Made by a program: the position numbers and the translations under genes
In this document: positions 47,089-59,500 of the stretch, in pieces
How the letters are laid out: every line of letters starts with the position of its first letter
How positions within the stretch are numbered: position 1 is the first letter of the stretch
Notes under the pieces: model-generated
Database searches by the model: none
Told to the model about the DNA's origin: nothing
The model's input: only the letters and a program-made list of their open reading frames with translations
Assembly: GCA_017893485.1 (NCBI GenBank)
Contig: CM030366.1
Coordinates: forward strand, 204,336,326-204,400,325
Direction of reading: 5' to 3'
From: Hemerocallis citrina
Taxonomy: Eukaryota; Streptophyta; Magnoliopsida; Asparagales; Asphodelaceae
Length of the DNA stretch: 64,000 nt

Positions 47089-47233
47089 AATGCCTTGTCT
47101 GCCGTTACAATGAAGGCTGTTAATGCCTTGTCTGCCGTTACAGTGAAGGCTGTTAATGCCTTGTCTGCCGTTACAATGAAGGCTGTTAATGCCTTGTCTG
47201 CCGTTACAATGAAGGCTGTTAATGCCTTGTCTA
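47089..47233 (+). repeat. 33-bp tandem repeat in U3 with CCGTTACA motifs
   Basis: Units start with AATGCCTTG at 47089, 47122, 47155, 47188 and, partial, 47221. Four full units contain TCTGCCGTTACA, a MYB-type core (CNGTTA). The same array is in the 3' LTR at 52898-53042. Its place next to the TATA box suggests an enhancer, which is inferred. Confidence 0.93.
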
Positions 47234-47243
47234 ACCCAGGCTC

Positions 47244-47251
47244 TATAAATA
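47244..47251 (+). promoter_or_regulatory. Young Copia TATA box
   Basis: TATAAATA within CTCTATAAATAGAGGCC. The same sequence is at about 53053 in the 3' LTR. Confidence 0.85.
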
Positions 47252-47779
47252 GAGGCCTTCCCCTTACTTTCTTCCCTGCACAAAACCATATCATTTTCTC
47301 TCCTTCTCTTCTGTGCTGTTCGTCCGTCCTTGTGTTGGTAAGTCAGGTGATAGGTTCAAACGCTGCTGATCAGTTCGGGAGTGGTACGTGGTGCCTACGG
47401 GATCGCTCCAAGCCGTTGCATCCTGGGAGACAGACGCCTCCGTTCAATCCAGCAACCGGAGAGAGGCGAAATCTGTTTTAAGGACACTGTGTGATACACA
47501 GGCCTCGGCTTCTTGGGAGTTGTACTTTTCATTTGCTTATTGTAAGTTGTTTAATTTATTTTCCTTTTCTTTTTCTTTCGGATTTCTCTTCTCTGTTCCC
47601 TTCTCGGTTTTCCTGTGCCTCTCTATCTTTCTTTGTAAAAAGAATTTTGTAAATATTATTTGTAACAAACTTAAAACAGATTTTCGATTTATTTCATTTT
47701 CGATTTTGAGGCACGGTTTTTCTTTTATTTCTTTTATCTGGAAAACTTACACTCGTGTTGTGTAAATTTCAGATTCACG

Positions 47780-47941
47780 ATGACTACTGCATTGGACAAT
47801 GCTGTTGTATCTGAAACGGTCTATGTGCCGGTTGTTGATACAACACAAGAACCGATTGCTGCTGCGGCACGAGTGCCAATGCCCACCGTTGTACCTGTCT
47901 CAGTCTCCCATGGGGAGAAACCTGAGAAGTTCAACGGGTAG
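47780..47941 (+). pseudogene. Young Copia gag N-terminus, ends at TAG
   Basis: It opens MTTALDNAVVSETVYVPVVD and runs 53 codons to TAG at 47939-47941, right after KPEKFNG. The same frame then continues without interruption ([15 protein letters not shown]) into the long gag-pol frame. The old copy has CAG at this site, so TAG is probably a C-to-T change and not an intended end. Readthrough is conceivable, but the next codons (AAC TTT) are not the classic leaky context. Confidence 0.85.
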
Positions 47942-47965
47942 AACTTTAAGAGGTGGCAACAGAAG

Positions 47966-50900
47966 ATGATGTTCTATCTGACCACACTGAATCTTGCAAG
48001 GTTCTTGAACGAAGATGCTCCAGATCTTAAGAAAGATGAGCAGGATAACCAAGTCATTGCCGCTGTGGATGCTTGGAAAAATGCTGATTACTTGTGTAGA
48101 AATTACATAATGAACGGATTAGCCGACTCTTTGTATAATGTTTACATTGACAAAAGAACAGCTAAAGAACTTTGGGAATCACTAGAACATAAATATAAAA
48201 CTGAGGATGCCGGCGCCAAGAAATTCATTGTGGGCCGCTTCCTAGACTATAAAATGGTAGATTCTAAAACAGTAATCAGTCAAGTTCAAGAACTACAACT
48301 AATCTTGCATGAGATTCATGCTGAAGGTATGAACTTAAGTGAAAGTTTCCAAGTGGCTTGTATAATTAAAAAATTACCACAAGGTTGGAAAGACTTTAAG
48401 AATTACCTAAAGCATAAGCGAAAAGAAATGGGCATTGAAGATCTCATTGTCAGGCTTCGTATTGAAGAAGACAATAGGGGATCTGAAAAAGTTGGACTCA
48501 TCAGCCATGCAGCAAAGGCAAATGTAATGGAACATAAACAACGTTCCAACAAGCACAACAACAAGGGTCCGAACTTGGGGCCTAAGGGAGGAATCTCCAA
48601 GAAGCCGAAGTTTCAAGGCAAGTGCTTCAATTGTGACAAAATGGGTCACAAGTCCACTGAATGCAGACTTCCCAAGAGGAACAGGAACAGAGAAGCAAAC
48701 TTGGTTCAAGGAATTGCTCAAGATGTCTCCGATATCAACCTCTCAGCTGTGATATCAGAAGTGAATATGTTAGGTTCAAATCCGAAGGAATGGTGGATTG
48801 ACACTGGAGCTACTCGACATGTGTGCTCCAATAGAAGTATGTTCTCCACTTTCGAACCATTAGAGAATGGGGAGAAAATGTTTATGGGGAACTCGGCTAC
48901 ATCAGAAATAAAGGGCCAAGGCAAGGTGATCTTGAAGATGACTTCTGGAAAGGAACTGACTCTGAACAATGTTGCATATATTCCTGAAATCCGTAAGAAC
49001 CTGGTATCTGGTTCGTTGCTTAACAACCACGGTTTTCGTTTAGTGTTCGAGTCAAACAAATTTGTTTTGTCTAAAAGTGGAATGTATGTTGGTAGAGGAT
49101 ATATGAGTGGTGGAATGTTCAAACTCAATGTAATGACCATGGTCAATAATATGAATAAAGCTAGCTCTTCTACTTATTTGCTTGAGTCTTCCAATTTATG
49201 GCATGGTAGACTAGGACATGTTAATTATGATACTTTGCGAAGACTAATTAACTTGAATCACATACCAACGTTCCAAATTGATTCCAAACACAAATGTGAA
49301 ACTTGTGTTGAGGCAAAACTAACAAGATCATCATTTAAAAGTGTTGAAAGAAACACCGAACCACTTGATCTAATTCACACTGATATTTGTGATTTGAAAA
49401 TGATACAAACAAGAGGTGGTAATAAATATTTTATTACCTTCATAGATGATAGCACAAAATATTGCTATGTATACTTGCTTAAAAGCAAAGATGAAGCTAT
49501 AGAGAAATTTGTTCTCTATAAAAATGAGGTTGAAAATCAACTCAATAAGAAAATTAAGGCGCTAAGAAGCGACCGAGGTGGAGAGTATGAATCGCCATTT
49601 GCTGACACATGTGCTAAGCATGGGATTATACATGAAACCACAGCGCCTTATTCTCCTCAGTCCAACGGTGTTGCTGAGAGAAAGAATCGTACATTGAAAG
49701 AAATGATGAATGCGATGTTAATAAGTTCTGGTTTACCACCAAACTTGTGGGGAGAAGCTATTCTTTCAGCTAACTACCTTTTGAATAAGGTGCCCAAAAG
49801 GAAAGAAGATAAAACTCCATATGAATTATGGAAAGGAAGAAAGCCATCCTACAATTACTTGCGAATGTGGGGATGTCTTGCCAAGGTGGTAGTACCCCCA
49901 CCTAAGAAAATGAAAATAGGACCAAAAACAGTTGATTGTATTTTCATTGGTTATGCACTTAACAGTAGTGCCTATCGGTTCTTGGTATACAAATCCGATA
50001 TCACTGAGATATCAAAGAACACGATAATGGAATCTAGAAATGCATCGTTCTTTGAAGATGTATTTCCATGTAAGTCAAAGGAGGAAGCAAGTTCCTCCAA
50101 ACGAACACATGAGACTATCAGTGAAGATAGTGAAAACCAAAATGAAGAAGTCAAGGAGGAACCTCGACGCAGTAAAAGAACAAGAACGGAAAAATCTTTT
50201 GGTCCGGATTTCTTGACTTTTATGCTTGAAGAAGAACCCCAAACCTTCAAGGAAGCAGTGAACTCTAGTGATGGTCCTCAATGGAAAGAAGCCATCAAGA
50301 GTGAAATTGATTCTATCTTGCAAAACCATACTTGGGAACTAGTGGATCTTCCACCAGGTAGTAAACCTTTGGGTTCCAAGTGGATCTTCAAGAGAAAAAT
50401 AAAACCTGATGGATCAATTGATAAATACAAGGCAAGACTTGTAATTAAAGGTTATAAACAAAAAGAAGGTCTTGATTACTTTGATACATATTCTCCTGTG
50501 ACGAGAATAAATTCCATTAGGATGGTACTTGCCGTAGCAGCTCTACGCAATCTTGAAGTACATCAAATGGATGTAAAAACAGCTTTTCTTAATGGAGATT
50601 TAGATGAAGAAATCTACATGGAACAACCTGAGGGTTTTTCATCTCCAGGACATGAAAAGAAAGTGTGTAAACTGGTGAAGTCATTATATGGCTTGAAACA
50701 AGCTCCAAAACAGTGGCATGAAAAATTTGATAATGTCATGATGACAAATGGCTTCAAGATCAATGAATGTGACAAATGTGTATATATCAAAGACACAGAA
50801 GATGGATATGTCATTATATGTTTGTATGTAGATGACATGCTTATTATTGGAAGCAATGATCAGATAATTAAATCTGTTAAAAACATGTTAAACTCGAGGT

Positions 50901-51775
50901 TTGACATGAAAGACATGGGACTAGCTGATGTTATATTGGGAATTAAAATCACAAGAACATCAGACGAGCTTATTTTAAGCCAGTCACATTATGTTGACAA
51001 TATTCTTGGAAAATTTGATAAAGATAATTCTGGAATTGCGAGAACTCCAATAGATCTAACTTTACACTTATCCAAGAATAAAGGGGAGAGTATTTCTCAA
51101 GTAGAATACTCTAGAATCATAGGCAGTCTAATGTACTTAATGAGTTGTACAAGACCAGACATAGCCTATGCAGTAAGTAAACTAAGCAGATACACGAGTA
51201 ATCCTGGAAGCGAGCATTGGCAAGCAATTATAAGAGTACTGAAGTACTTGCGTTTTACTCGTAACTACGGGCTGCACTATACGAGATATCCGGCTGTACT
51301 TGAAGGATACAGTGATGCGAACTGGATATCGAGTGATAATTCAAAATCCACTAGTGGCTATGTGTTTACACTAGGTGGTGCAGCAGTTTCTTGGAAATCC
51401 TCGAAACAAACAGTGATCGCTAAATCCACGATGGAATCAGAATTTATCGCATTAGACAAATGTGGGGAAGAGGCTGAATGGTTACGCCACTTCCTTGAAG
51501 ATATTCCAAGGTGGACGAAGCCTGTGCCTCCAATCTGCATACATTCAGATAGTCAATCTGCAATTTGTAGAGCACAGAGCAATATGTATAATGGTAAATC
51601 TAGACATATTCGTCGAAGACATAATACCATTAGACAACTACTCTCTACTGGGGTTATCTCTGTGGACTATGTAAAGTCAAAAGATAACATTGCGGATCCA
51701 CTAACCAAAGGGTTAAACAGAGAGTTAGTTGATAAATCATCGAGGGGAATGGGACTAAAGCCCATGAAAGAATAA
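47966..51775 (+). CDS. Copia gag-pol polyprotein, 1,269 codons open
   Basis: The start is the first ATG after the TAG. The true gag start is probably 47780, so about 60 residues are cut off. Order: gag (residues 1-210), zinc knuckle [14 protein letters not shown] (about 219-232), protease [12 protein letters not shown] (about 275-286), integrase HHCC ([14 protein letters not shown]; about 413-455), catalytic DDE with HTDICDLK (about 472), LRSDRGGEY (about 535) and VAERKNRTL (about 571), RT from about 773 with YVDD at 954-957, and RNase H from about 1,110 ([18 protein letters not shown]) to [17 protein letters not shown]. No stop or frameshift lies within, and all catalytic residues I can check are present. 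It makes the enzymes for reverse transcription and integration in virus-like particles. Confidence 0.93.
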   Translation: MMFYLTTLNLARFLNEDAPDLKKDEQDNQVIAAVDAWKNADYLCRNYIMNGLADSLYNVYIDKRTAKELWESLEHKYKTEDAGAKKFIVGRFLDYKMVDSKTVISQVQELQLILHEIHAEGMNLSESFQVACIIKKLPQGWKDFKNYLKHKRKEMGIEDLIVRLRIEEDNRGSEKVGLISHAAKANVMEHKQRSNKHNNKGPNLGPKGGISKKPKFQGKCFNCDKMGHKSTECRLPKRNRNREANLVQGIAQDVSDINLSAVISEVNMLGSNPKEWWIDTGATRHVCSNRSMFSTFEPLENGEKMFMGNSATSEIKGQGKVILKMTSGKELTLNNVAYIPEIRKNLVSGSLLNNHGFRLVFESNKFVLSKSGMYVGRGYMSGGMFKLNVMTMVNNMNKASSSTYLLESSNLWHGRLGHVNYDTLRRLINLNHIPTFQIDSKHKCETCVEAKLTRSSFKSVERNTEPLDLIHTDICDLKMIQTRGGNKYFITFIDDSTKYCYVYLLKSKDEAIEKFVLYKNEVENQLNKKIKALRSDRGGEYESPFADTCAKHGIIHETTAPYSPQSNGVAERKNRTLKEMMNAMLISSGLPPNLWGEAILSANYLLNKVPKRKEDKTPYELWKGRKPSYNYLRMWGCLAKVVVPPPKKMKIGPKTVDCIFIGYALNSSAYRFLVYKSDITEISKNTIMESRNASFFEDVFPCKSKEEASSSKRTHETISEDSENQNEEVKEEPRRSKRTRTEKSFGPDFLTFMLEEEPQTFKEAVNSSDGPQWKEAIKSEIDSILQNHTWELVDLPPGSKPLGSKWIFKRKIKPDGSIDKYKARLVIKGYKQKEGLDYFDTYSPVTRINSIRMVLAVAALRNLEVHQMDVKTAFLNGDLDEEIYMEQPEGFSSPGHEKKVCKLVKSLYGLKQAPKQWHEKFDNVMMTNGFKINECDKCVYIKDTEDGYVIICLYVDDMLIIGSNDQIIKSVKNMLNSRFDMKDMGLADVILGIKITRTSDELILSQSHYVDNILGKFDKDNSGIARTPIDLTLHLSKNKGESISQVEYSRIIGSLMYLMSCTRPDIAYAVSKLSRYTSNPGSEHWQAIIRVLKYLRFTRNYGLHYTRYPAVLEGYSDANWISSDNSKSTSGYVFTLGGAAVSWKSSKQTVIAKSTMESEFIALDKCGEEAEWLRHFLEDIPRWTKPVPPICIHSDSQSAICRAQSNMYNGKSRHIRRRHNTIRQLLSTGVISVDYVKSKDNIADPLTKGLNRELVDKSSRGMGLKPMKE

Positions 51776-52376
51776 GTCGATACAATGGAAACCCAACCTA
51801 GTTGACTGGAGATCCCAAGATCTAGGTTCAAAGGGACAACTAAATTGTAAAGACCAAGTTAGATCACTGTGGGGATTTTCCATGTCCATTCCCATGATGA
51901 AACAGTGATGCCCGCAAGGTAACAGGTTAAGCTAGGCTTTTAATGATTCTTATGCGTCGGATATCCGAGCAGAGTAATGCGGGTTACTCTTAAGTAAGAA
52001 ATCACCTATGTAAGATGGAAGAAGGGCCGCTTCCAAGGGAATAATATAGGGCAATATTCCTGTTAAAATCTTGCAGAACCAGGCGTATGTTCATGGCCAA
52101 AACGAACATAACAGTGAGAACTGAAAAAGCGTTAGAAAGATTTCTGTGTGAGATATGTCATCGTTTACACAAATGGCAGAACAGTTCAAAGACATCGCGT
52201 CTACTGTTTAGTTAGTAAAGTAAACATATTTTCATAAGGGAAGGTTCAAAGGGTAACACCTACCTATCCTATGCAGAAATCAATCGTTGAATTCTATCAC
52301 CAAGTCTGTCGGGTCAGTCCGTCGTGTCAGTCTGTCGTGTCAGTCTGTCCTGTCTGTGGTCGTCAATTTTCATTCA
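51776..52376 (+). other. Copia 3' untranslated region
   Basis: About 600 bp between the pol stop and the polypurine tract. No coding signal. It includes GATATCCGAGCAGAGTAATG and a short repeat of GTCAGTCTGTCGTGTCAGTC near 52315-52345. Confidence 0.7.
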
Positions 52377-52385
52377 TGTGGGGAT
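52377..52385 (+). promoter_or_regulatory. Copia polypurine tract
   Basis: TGTGGGGAT directly before TGTTAG of the 3' LTR. Confidence 0.7.
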
Positions 52386-53476
52386 TGTTAGAAAATGAGT
52401 GTTTTATACACTATTTTCGAACCGATTTTTGAGCAATTTTTTGAGTAAGATCCTCAATGAATTATTGAGAGATCTTGATTGATTTGTGTTCTCCTTCGTG
52501 AGTAGATCAAAATCATATATTGGTTCGCTAAAATCGGTTAAGGGGTGAATGAGAAATTGTCTCTCAAAGTGAGACGTTTTCATTCTTGAAAATGGGTTAA
52601 AGGGAACTTAGTCCCACATCGGAAATAACAAAGGAAATAGAAGAGGATATATAGTAATCTCCTTCTAAGCATTGTAAGATGGCTAGAAGAGAGGCTCTCT
52701 CTCGCGCGCGCAGGGGGGGGGTGCAAATCACGGACCGGTTTACATGCGACTTGTGTGCGCCCGCACGACCTGCGGACACGAATGCCGGACCGATTTGATC
52801 CCACCCCGTGCAGAGCCACTTTTTGCTACAGTTTTCTTTTTGTAACGGCTGAAATGAATGCAGAAACGGTTCTGTCTGCCGTTTCAGTGCTGTATTTAAT
52901 GCCTTGTCTGCCGTTACAATGAAGGCTGTTAATGCCTTGTCTGCCGTTACAGTGAAGGCTGTTAATGCCTTGTCTGCCGTTACAATGAAGGCTGTTAATG
53001 CCTTGTCTGCCGTTACAATGAAGGCTGTTAATGCCTTGTCTAACCCAGGCTCTATAAATAGAGGCCTTCCCCTTACTTTCTTCCCTGCACAAAACCATAT
53101 CATTTTCTCTCCTTCTCTTCTGTGCTGTTCGTCCGTCCTTGTGTTGGTAAGTCAGGTGATAGGTTCAAACGCTGCTGATCAGTTCGGGAGTGGTACGTGG
53201 TGCCTACGGGATCGCTCCAAGCCGTTGCATCCTGGGAGACAGACGCCTCCGTTCAATCCAGCAACCGGAGAGAGGCGAAATCTGTTTTAAGGACACTGTG
53301 TGATACACAGGCCTCGGCTTCTTGGGAGTTGTACTTTTCATTTGCTTATTGTAAGTTGTTTAATTTATTTTCCTTTTCTTTTTCTTTCGGATTTCTCTTC
53401 TCTGTTCCCTTCTCGGTTTTCCTGTGCCTCTCTATCTTTCTTTGTAAAAAGAATTTTGTAAATATTATTTGTAACA
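52386..53476 (+). repeat. Young Copia 3' LTR
   Basis: One base shorter than the 5' LTR because of the G-run length. All other positions I compared are identical. It is followed by the target duplication TGTAA. Confidence 0.96.
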
Positions 53477-53481
53477 TGTAA

Positions 53482-55666
53482 GTGAACCATTCAGTCATTC
53501 AGTCAAATTTTGTGAGTGTAAAACATTCGAATCCATCTGTCATGCAGTTGTAAATAAATGGTTTTCCAACAATAGTATAAGTAAAATCAGTTATTGACAA
53601 AACATCTTCAACGACTACGATAAATATCTTATAACTGAATCTCATCTAGTTTCAGTGTCTGCTTCAGATTTTACAGTAGTACTGCTATATATATAGATAG
53701 CAGTATGGTCTTTACTATATATATAGAGAGAGAAATGTTCCGTTGTGCACAAGGCCTCCGTGTACACTCGTGTGCACTTGACCTTTCTGTCTTCCTGAAG
53801 ATGATCCGAACCCGAACCGTTCACATTGATCTACATATACAAATTAGTCTAAATATGTAAAATCAAATTATTTAAAATTTATTAGCCCATTCTCTCACAC
53901 ATAATTTGAAATTTATTAGCCCATTCTCTCACATATATATATATATGTGCGCGCGTGTGTGGGGAAAAGAACCGCGCGTGATGCATGCCCTCAATTTTCC
54001 AAGTCATATATATGTGCACTTATATGTTGCAGTTGGGAGCAAATATATACAAGCAGTGGGGCATGCACACCTACGTGCACCGAGCGGATTGTTCCAGGTG
54101 TTGTTGGCTCGATCTATATATCTCTAGATAAATTCAATAAGTACGGCTACACATATCGATAAGTACTTGGATTATTCTTATGTCTGAAATCTTGTTCATA
54201 CCTGACTATCCCGAATTTCAAATCGGAGAGGTTGTTTGGTTCGGCCCGATTCCATTCAATGTGTTTGTATAAATGTACAGGTGGATGGTGGCATTTTCAT
54301 CACGAGGTCCTGCAAATTATTCTAGTCAATGTGTTTGTATAAATATATAGGTGTATGGTGGCATTTTCATCACGATCGAGGTCCTGCAAATTAATTATGC
54401 CATGCAATCTCTTCTGCTTTTTCTCTGATTTTATTAGATGTGATAAGTCTTTTATGGTCAATGGGGTCGACTAAAAGAATTGCAAACAAAAAATGACATT
54501 ACATGTAATCATTGTTGCTGCTGATATTGGTGTAGAAACAAATAGATGAATTTGTTGATTCTTTTGGAATCAAATAAGGTAAACCTATTGACTTAATTTC
54601 ACCGGCATTTAACCGGTTTCTTACCACTGTCGTTGATCTGCAAAAAATTCGATACGCCGGGATCAAGTCAGTAATCAGGACGATTATGAAAGAGCGTTTA
54701 TGTGGAAAAATATTCATTACCTTTTTTATGAAAGAGCGTTTATGTGGAAAAATATTCATTACTTTTTTTATGGTGGGGAGAGAGGGGTATTTATAGTCGC
54801 CTTTAGAGACAGTTTAAAGATAATCATATATCCCTGTGTCCCTGTGTTTTTGGATAAGATGTAGAGTTTAAATAGTTTCATGAGAAGATATTTGGTTTAA
54901 ACCGTCTCTTAGAGATAATAAGAAATTTGAATTAATTTTTAAATATCTAAATTGGTTTGTAATGGGTTGCTACCCAAACCCAATAGGACATATCCGTTTT
55001 TGGATTATTGAGCTTTGAAAAAAAATTCAGTTCCCAATTCGGACTCGTTTGTAGGTGAAATTACCATTTTACCCCTGAGAGCTTTAAGATTCGTGTCCAA
55101 TTTGAACGGTCCCGATTTGGTTCTATTTTTAGCCATATCAGAAGTCCCCCACTTCTGGAGACTGAGTTTTACACTCTTTGAGGAGTAGTTCGCCCGTTTT
55201 TAATGGCTTATAGAATTTATCGGAGTTCTCGACAGAGTTTGAATCTTGCTCGAGGTGTAACGGTATTATTCTGAGTTTGTAAAATGCCCAAAATTATTCT
55301 CAGAATTTCCTAGATTTTTAGTGATTTTTCTGAATTTTTTCCGATTTTCAATCATTTTTTGACTTTTTTATTCAAGTTCTGTATTTTAATAATTAATTTT
55401 CGAAAATTTTAATTAATTATTCTAATTTAATAATTATATTTTCTGAATTTTTAAAATTATTTTCTGAATTAATAATTATTTTTACAAATTTTAAATTATT
55501 TTTCGATTTTTAATTAAATTTTCAGATTTTAAAAAAATATTAATACAAATAAATAAATAAATAAATATTTGCCTGGTGACGTGGTGCAATCCTGTGCGTT
55601 GATCATGATCAAGCGAGCGCGCATCGCAAGGAAGCATTTTTTCTCTCATTTGGGCGTCAATGGTAG
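53482..55666. other. Intergenic, no gene seen
   Basis: AT-rich with (TA)n/(GA)n stretches near 53685-53730 and 53930-53947. A segment of about 75 bp is duplicated in tandem at about 54257-54390 (both copies contain GGCATTTTCATCACGA), and a 44-bp unit is duplicated at about 54683-54770 (AAGAGCGTTTATGTGGAAAA). Sequences near 55300-55560 are extremely A/T-rich. No domain recognised. Confidence 0.65.
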
Positions 55667-56458
55667 TGTGACAGTGTAAAAATGGCCTGAGGCCCAACCA
55701 GGGCCCAATACAATTCCTACTCAGAAAAGCAAAAATAACAACCTGGTTCGGCTCCGGACCACTTCAGGGTCGGCGCCGAACCTCGTGTTTGCCCTCACAG
55801 TGCCGGCCTCCTCGTACTGACGAGCCTCAGTATCCCCCGGAGTCCGATCCGGAGCAGTCCCTCAGGCCGTCCCCCCTCTCTGGCGGGGCAGAAGGATGAC
55901 CTGGCACAGCCTAGGCCCTCCGATTCTCCCAGAGGCACAGAGGGCTCACGATGGGCCACGTCAGCTCCAAATACCGCCAAGGGTTTCGCCACGTCAGCCC
56001 TATACCACTCCTGGTATCGCCACGTCCGCCCTAAACCCCCCGGGCCTTCTGCCACGTCAGGCCCATGGGCTTTCAGATCCAAACCCGGCCCCCAAGTGGA
56101 ACCAAACTCGGTTGGGATTCTCTATAAATACTAGACCCACACCCACCTTTTTGAGGTAATCAATCTTTTGCCACTTAAATATACCTAGTTATTGCTACTC
56201 TCTCACAGAGACTGACTAGAGCGTCGGAGGGTCCGCCACCGGGACAAACCCCGGTGTTTCAGGACCGTCTGCAGGTACACAAGACCTCGGATCCGGCCCT
56301 TCCGATCCGAGCCCAACCTTCAACATCTTTCCGAGCTTATCGTAGGTCCCAGAAGGTCAACTGAAGGTCGGCAGACGAGCGGCAATCTCCTTCAATACAA
56401 ATTGAGTTCGAACTCACACCTGGTGCTTCCACACGTTTCTCAGAAATAAACAGCATCA
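55667..56458 (+). repeat. Tat Gypsy 5' LTR (left edge tentative)
   Basis: The right edge is set by the primer site starting at 56462. The left edge is a guess at TGTGACAGTG (55667) or TGTAAAAATG (55675). A TATA box, TATAAATA, lies at about 56123. The partner LTR needed to fix the edges is not in the window. Confidence 0.6.
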
Positions 56459-56461
56459 GGT

Positions 56462-56478
56462 TGGCGCAGTCTGTGGGA
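56462..56478 (+). promoter_or_regulatory. Tat Gypsy primer binding site
   Basis: TGGCGCAGTCTGTGGGA. It resembles the TGGCGCCGTCTGTGGG found after the 5' LTR of many plant Tat elements, whose first nine bases fit the 3' end of an aspartate tRNA. Confidence 0.7.
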
Positions 56479-56540
56479 ACCAGCTGCTCCAGAAGCCGAT
56501 CCGACCCAGACCCTCAAAGGCCATCGACAGCCGAATCCTC

Positions 56541-59500
56541 ATGGCCTCCAAAGGCAAGGGGGCTGCTCCCTCCGTCAACCAACGGGACCCGCCCCCACCC
56601 TCTGATGAAGCCAGGCCCCGCACGTCGAAACACAAGGCTCCCCCTCGGGAGTCCCAAACATGCGTCGGCTGGACAGCCCAGCCCGACCTACGGAGAGTAA
56701 TCCTCAACTGCAAGATTACCCACAACTGGGGAAGGGCCGCTTCCAACTCGGCCCCGAACCATCCGAGGAGGACCCACAGGGATGACGGCCCACGGGGTCG
56801 GCAAGGTGATAGGAACCGGGGATCACCAACCCCGAAGCCTAACCCAAACCGCACCCAGGGTCAGGATCCCGAATCCGAGGTATCCATGGATACGCCATTC
56901 ACCCTACACTACATCCACGGGGGACCGGTGGGGGGAGAAAACGATACTTCCCAAAGAACCTTCACCCAGGAGACGAACGCCATTCAGTACAGCCCCTCTC
57001 CTGAGCTACAACCGCGGCCAGTCTCCTTCTCAGGAGAGGGCCCCGAAGGAGTTCACCTCCCCCACTGCGAGGCCCTCGTCGTTAGCCTCCGCATGGCCAA
57101 TTGTGAGGTTCGCCGAATCCTTGTTGACAACGGCAACCCGGTAAATATTCTCTTCCTCAGAACCTTCGAAAGCCTCAGATTATCCAGAGGGAAACTCAAA
57201 CCAGCAGGATGCACGTGGCTCAAACTTTCGGGCGTCCCGGTCGTAGTGAAGGGAATTATTACCCTCAACGTCACCGCTGGACCGGACCCTGACAAGAGGA
57301 CCGAGTCCTTGGATTTCATGGTCATCCACGCCAAGGCGGCCTACAACGCCATCCTCGGCCGACCCGGGCTAAACTCCCTCCAGGCGATACCTTCGGCCCA
57401 CCATCTGGAACTCAAATTCCCCCCCCAAGGGGTCAGCATCGTCCGAGACAGCGTCGAAGCAGCACGGTCATGTTCCGTTACCACCAGGGGAGGGGGCGTA
57501 CTCCCCCTCAGCGCCGTTGAACTCGAACCCGAGAAAGACGGCCCCGCCCCCGAGCCCGTGGACGAACTGGAGGAGGTCCTATTCGACACTGAGGATGAGT
57601 CAAAATGGTTCCGGGTGAGCTGCTCACTCGCCGAAGACCTGAAGGCGGGCATCATCGCTTGTGTCCGCCGCAACGTTGATCTCTTCGCTTGGAAGCCCTC
57701 CGATATGCCCGGAATCTCTGAAGACTTGATCATGCACCGACTGAGCGTCCTCCCTGACTCTAAACCGATCGTCCAAAAGAGGCGCAAAGTCGCCCCGGAG
57801 AGGCAACTAATTGTAAAAACAGAAGTGGACAAGCTCTTGTCCGCTCGATTCATCCAAGAAGTCACCTACCCCGAGTGGTTGGCCAATGTCGTCATGGTGA
57901 AGAAAGCGACAGGAGGTTGGCGAATATGCATTGACTTCACGGACCTTAACAAAGCGTGTCCGAAAGATCCTTTCCCCCTCCCGCGCATCGACGCTTTAAT
58001 AGACGCGACCTTAGGGCACGAGCTGCTGTCCTTCATGGACGCTTTCTCGGGGTACAATCAGATCCGGATGTTTCCGCCAGACATCTCCAAGACCTCATTC
58101 GTCACCGACCAAGGTCTTTATTGTTACCGTGTCATGCCCTTCGGGCTGAAAAATGCCGGAGCCACGTACCAGCGACTCGTCAACAGAGTCTTCAAGGACC
58201 TGATCGGCCGCAACGTAGAAGTTTACGTCGACGACATGCTTGTCAAGAGCCGGGCTGGGCCGGACCACGTCGCCGACCTCGAGGAAGCCTTCGGTGTCCT
58301 CCGACGCCACAACATGAGGCTTAACCCGGCTAAATGCGCCTTCGGCATCTCCACGGGGAAGTTCTTAGGATTCATTGTCAGCCAGCGCGGCATTGAGGCA
58401 AACCCCGAAAAAATACAGGCCATCATCAACATGTCCCCGCCCCGGAATGTCAAAGAGGTTCAGAGGCTCACGGGTCGGTTGGCGGCGATCGGCCGTTTTC
58501 TCTCCAAATCAGGGGAGAAATCTCTCCCCTTCTTCAAAGCCTTGTGCGGGAAAGGGGGCTTCGAGTGGGGTACCCATCAACAAGAAGCCTTCGAACAGCT
58601 GAAACGGTACCTCGCCAACCCGCCTCTCCTCAGCAAGCCCGAACCAGGCGAGCCGCTTTGGCTCTACCTGTCCGCCTCGGACCACGCCCTCAGCGCCGTC
58701 CTCGTCCGAGAGGAGGAAGGAGTTCAGAAACCCCTGTACTATGTAAGCAAAGTGCTCCACCCGGCCGAGACGAGATACGCGAAGATAGAAAAGGTGGCCT
58801 ATGCCCTGGTTATGGCAGCCCGAAAACTCCGACCTTACTTCCAGGCCCACTCCGTCCAAGTTCTGACCGACCAACCACTGAAGACCGTCCTCCATAAGCC
58901 CGAAAACTCCGGCCGATTAGTCAAGTGGTCGATCGAGCTGAGCCAGTTCGACATTAGCTATCATCCCAGGGCAGCCATTAAAGGGCAGGCCCTCGCCGAG
59001 TTCATAACTGAATGCACTGTCTCCGAGCAACCTGACGTAGAAGAACCGGATCCGACCTGGGAGGTCTTTGTTGACGGCTCATCCTGCGAAACGGGGAGTG
59101 GGGCGGGCGTCATCCTTCGTGGCCCCGACCAATTCCTACTTCAATACTCCCTGCGCCTCAACTTTCCAGCCTCCAACAACGAGGCGGAATACGAGGCCAT
59201 GATCGCCGGACTGACCCTCGCCCACCGAGCCGGTGCCAAGCGAATCCGGGCGTTTAGCGACTCTCAGCTCGTGATCCATCAAATCAACGGAGAGTACGAA
59301 GCCCGCGACGACCGAATGATGAGGTATTTGGCGGCGGTCCGACGACTCTTGGCGTTCTTCGACAACGCTACGGTTGCCAGAGTCCCCAGGGAACAGAACG
59401 CCCAGGCCGACGTGCTATCCAAACTCGCCTCTTCTTCCTTCGAAGGCCTCGATCGTACGGTGCTCGTCGAGGTCCTCTTGGAGCCAAGCATCATTAGCCC

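Larger units (their letters stand above)
46576..47667 (+). repeat. Young Copia 5' LTR
   Basis: TGTTAGAAAATGAG to TTTGTAACA. A 33-bp unit is repeated from 47089 to about 47233, directly upstream of a TATA box at 47244-47251. Open frames made by this repeat on both strands are artefacts. Confidence 0.96.
46576..53476 (+). mobile_element. Young complete Copia retrotransposon
   Basis: 6,901 bp with LTRs 46576-47667 and 52386-53476, flanked by a perfect 5-bp duplication TGTAA (46571-46575 and 53477-53481). By eye the LTRs are the same base for base except that a G run has 10 G on the left (about 46903) and 9 on the right, so the insertion is recent. The order gag, protease, integrase, RT, RNase H defines Ty1/copia. 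It is the same family as the old element at 23053-38812. Its lineage within copia is not assigned. The primer site after the 5' LTR (AACTTAAAACAG) does not match the common initiator methionine site. Confidence 0.96.

Noticed and set aside
46770..47481. Repetitive frames on both strands with KALTAFIVTAD-like units (also at 52597-53290)
   Set aside because: They arise from the 33-bp repeat in the Copia LTRs, and 33 is divisible by 3, so all frames repeat. No start, domain or codon bias supports a gene.
57341..57865. Long minus-strand frames opposite the Tat pol (also 58509-58895, 59279-59692)
   Set aside because: They are shadows of a GC-rich coding strand. The plus frame carries all pol motifs, and the antisense gene proper lies only beyond 61.2 kb.
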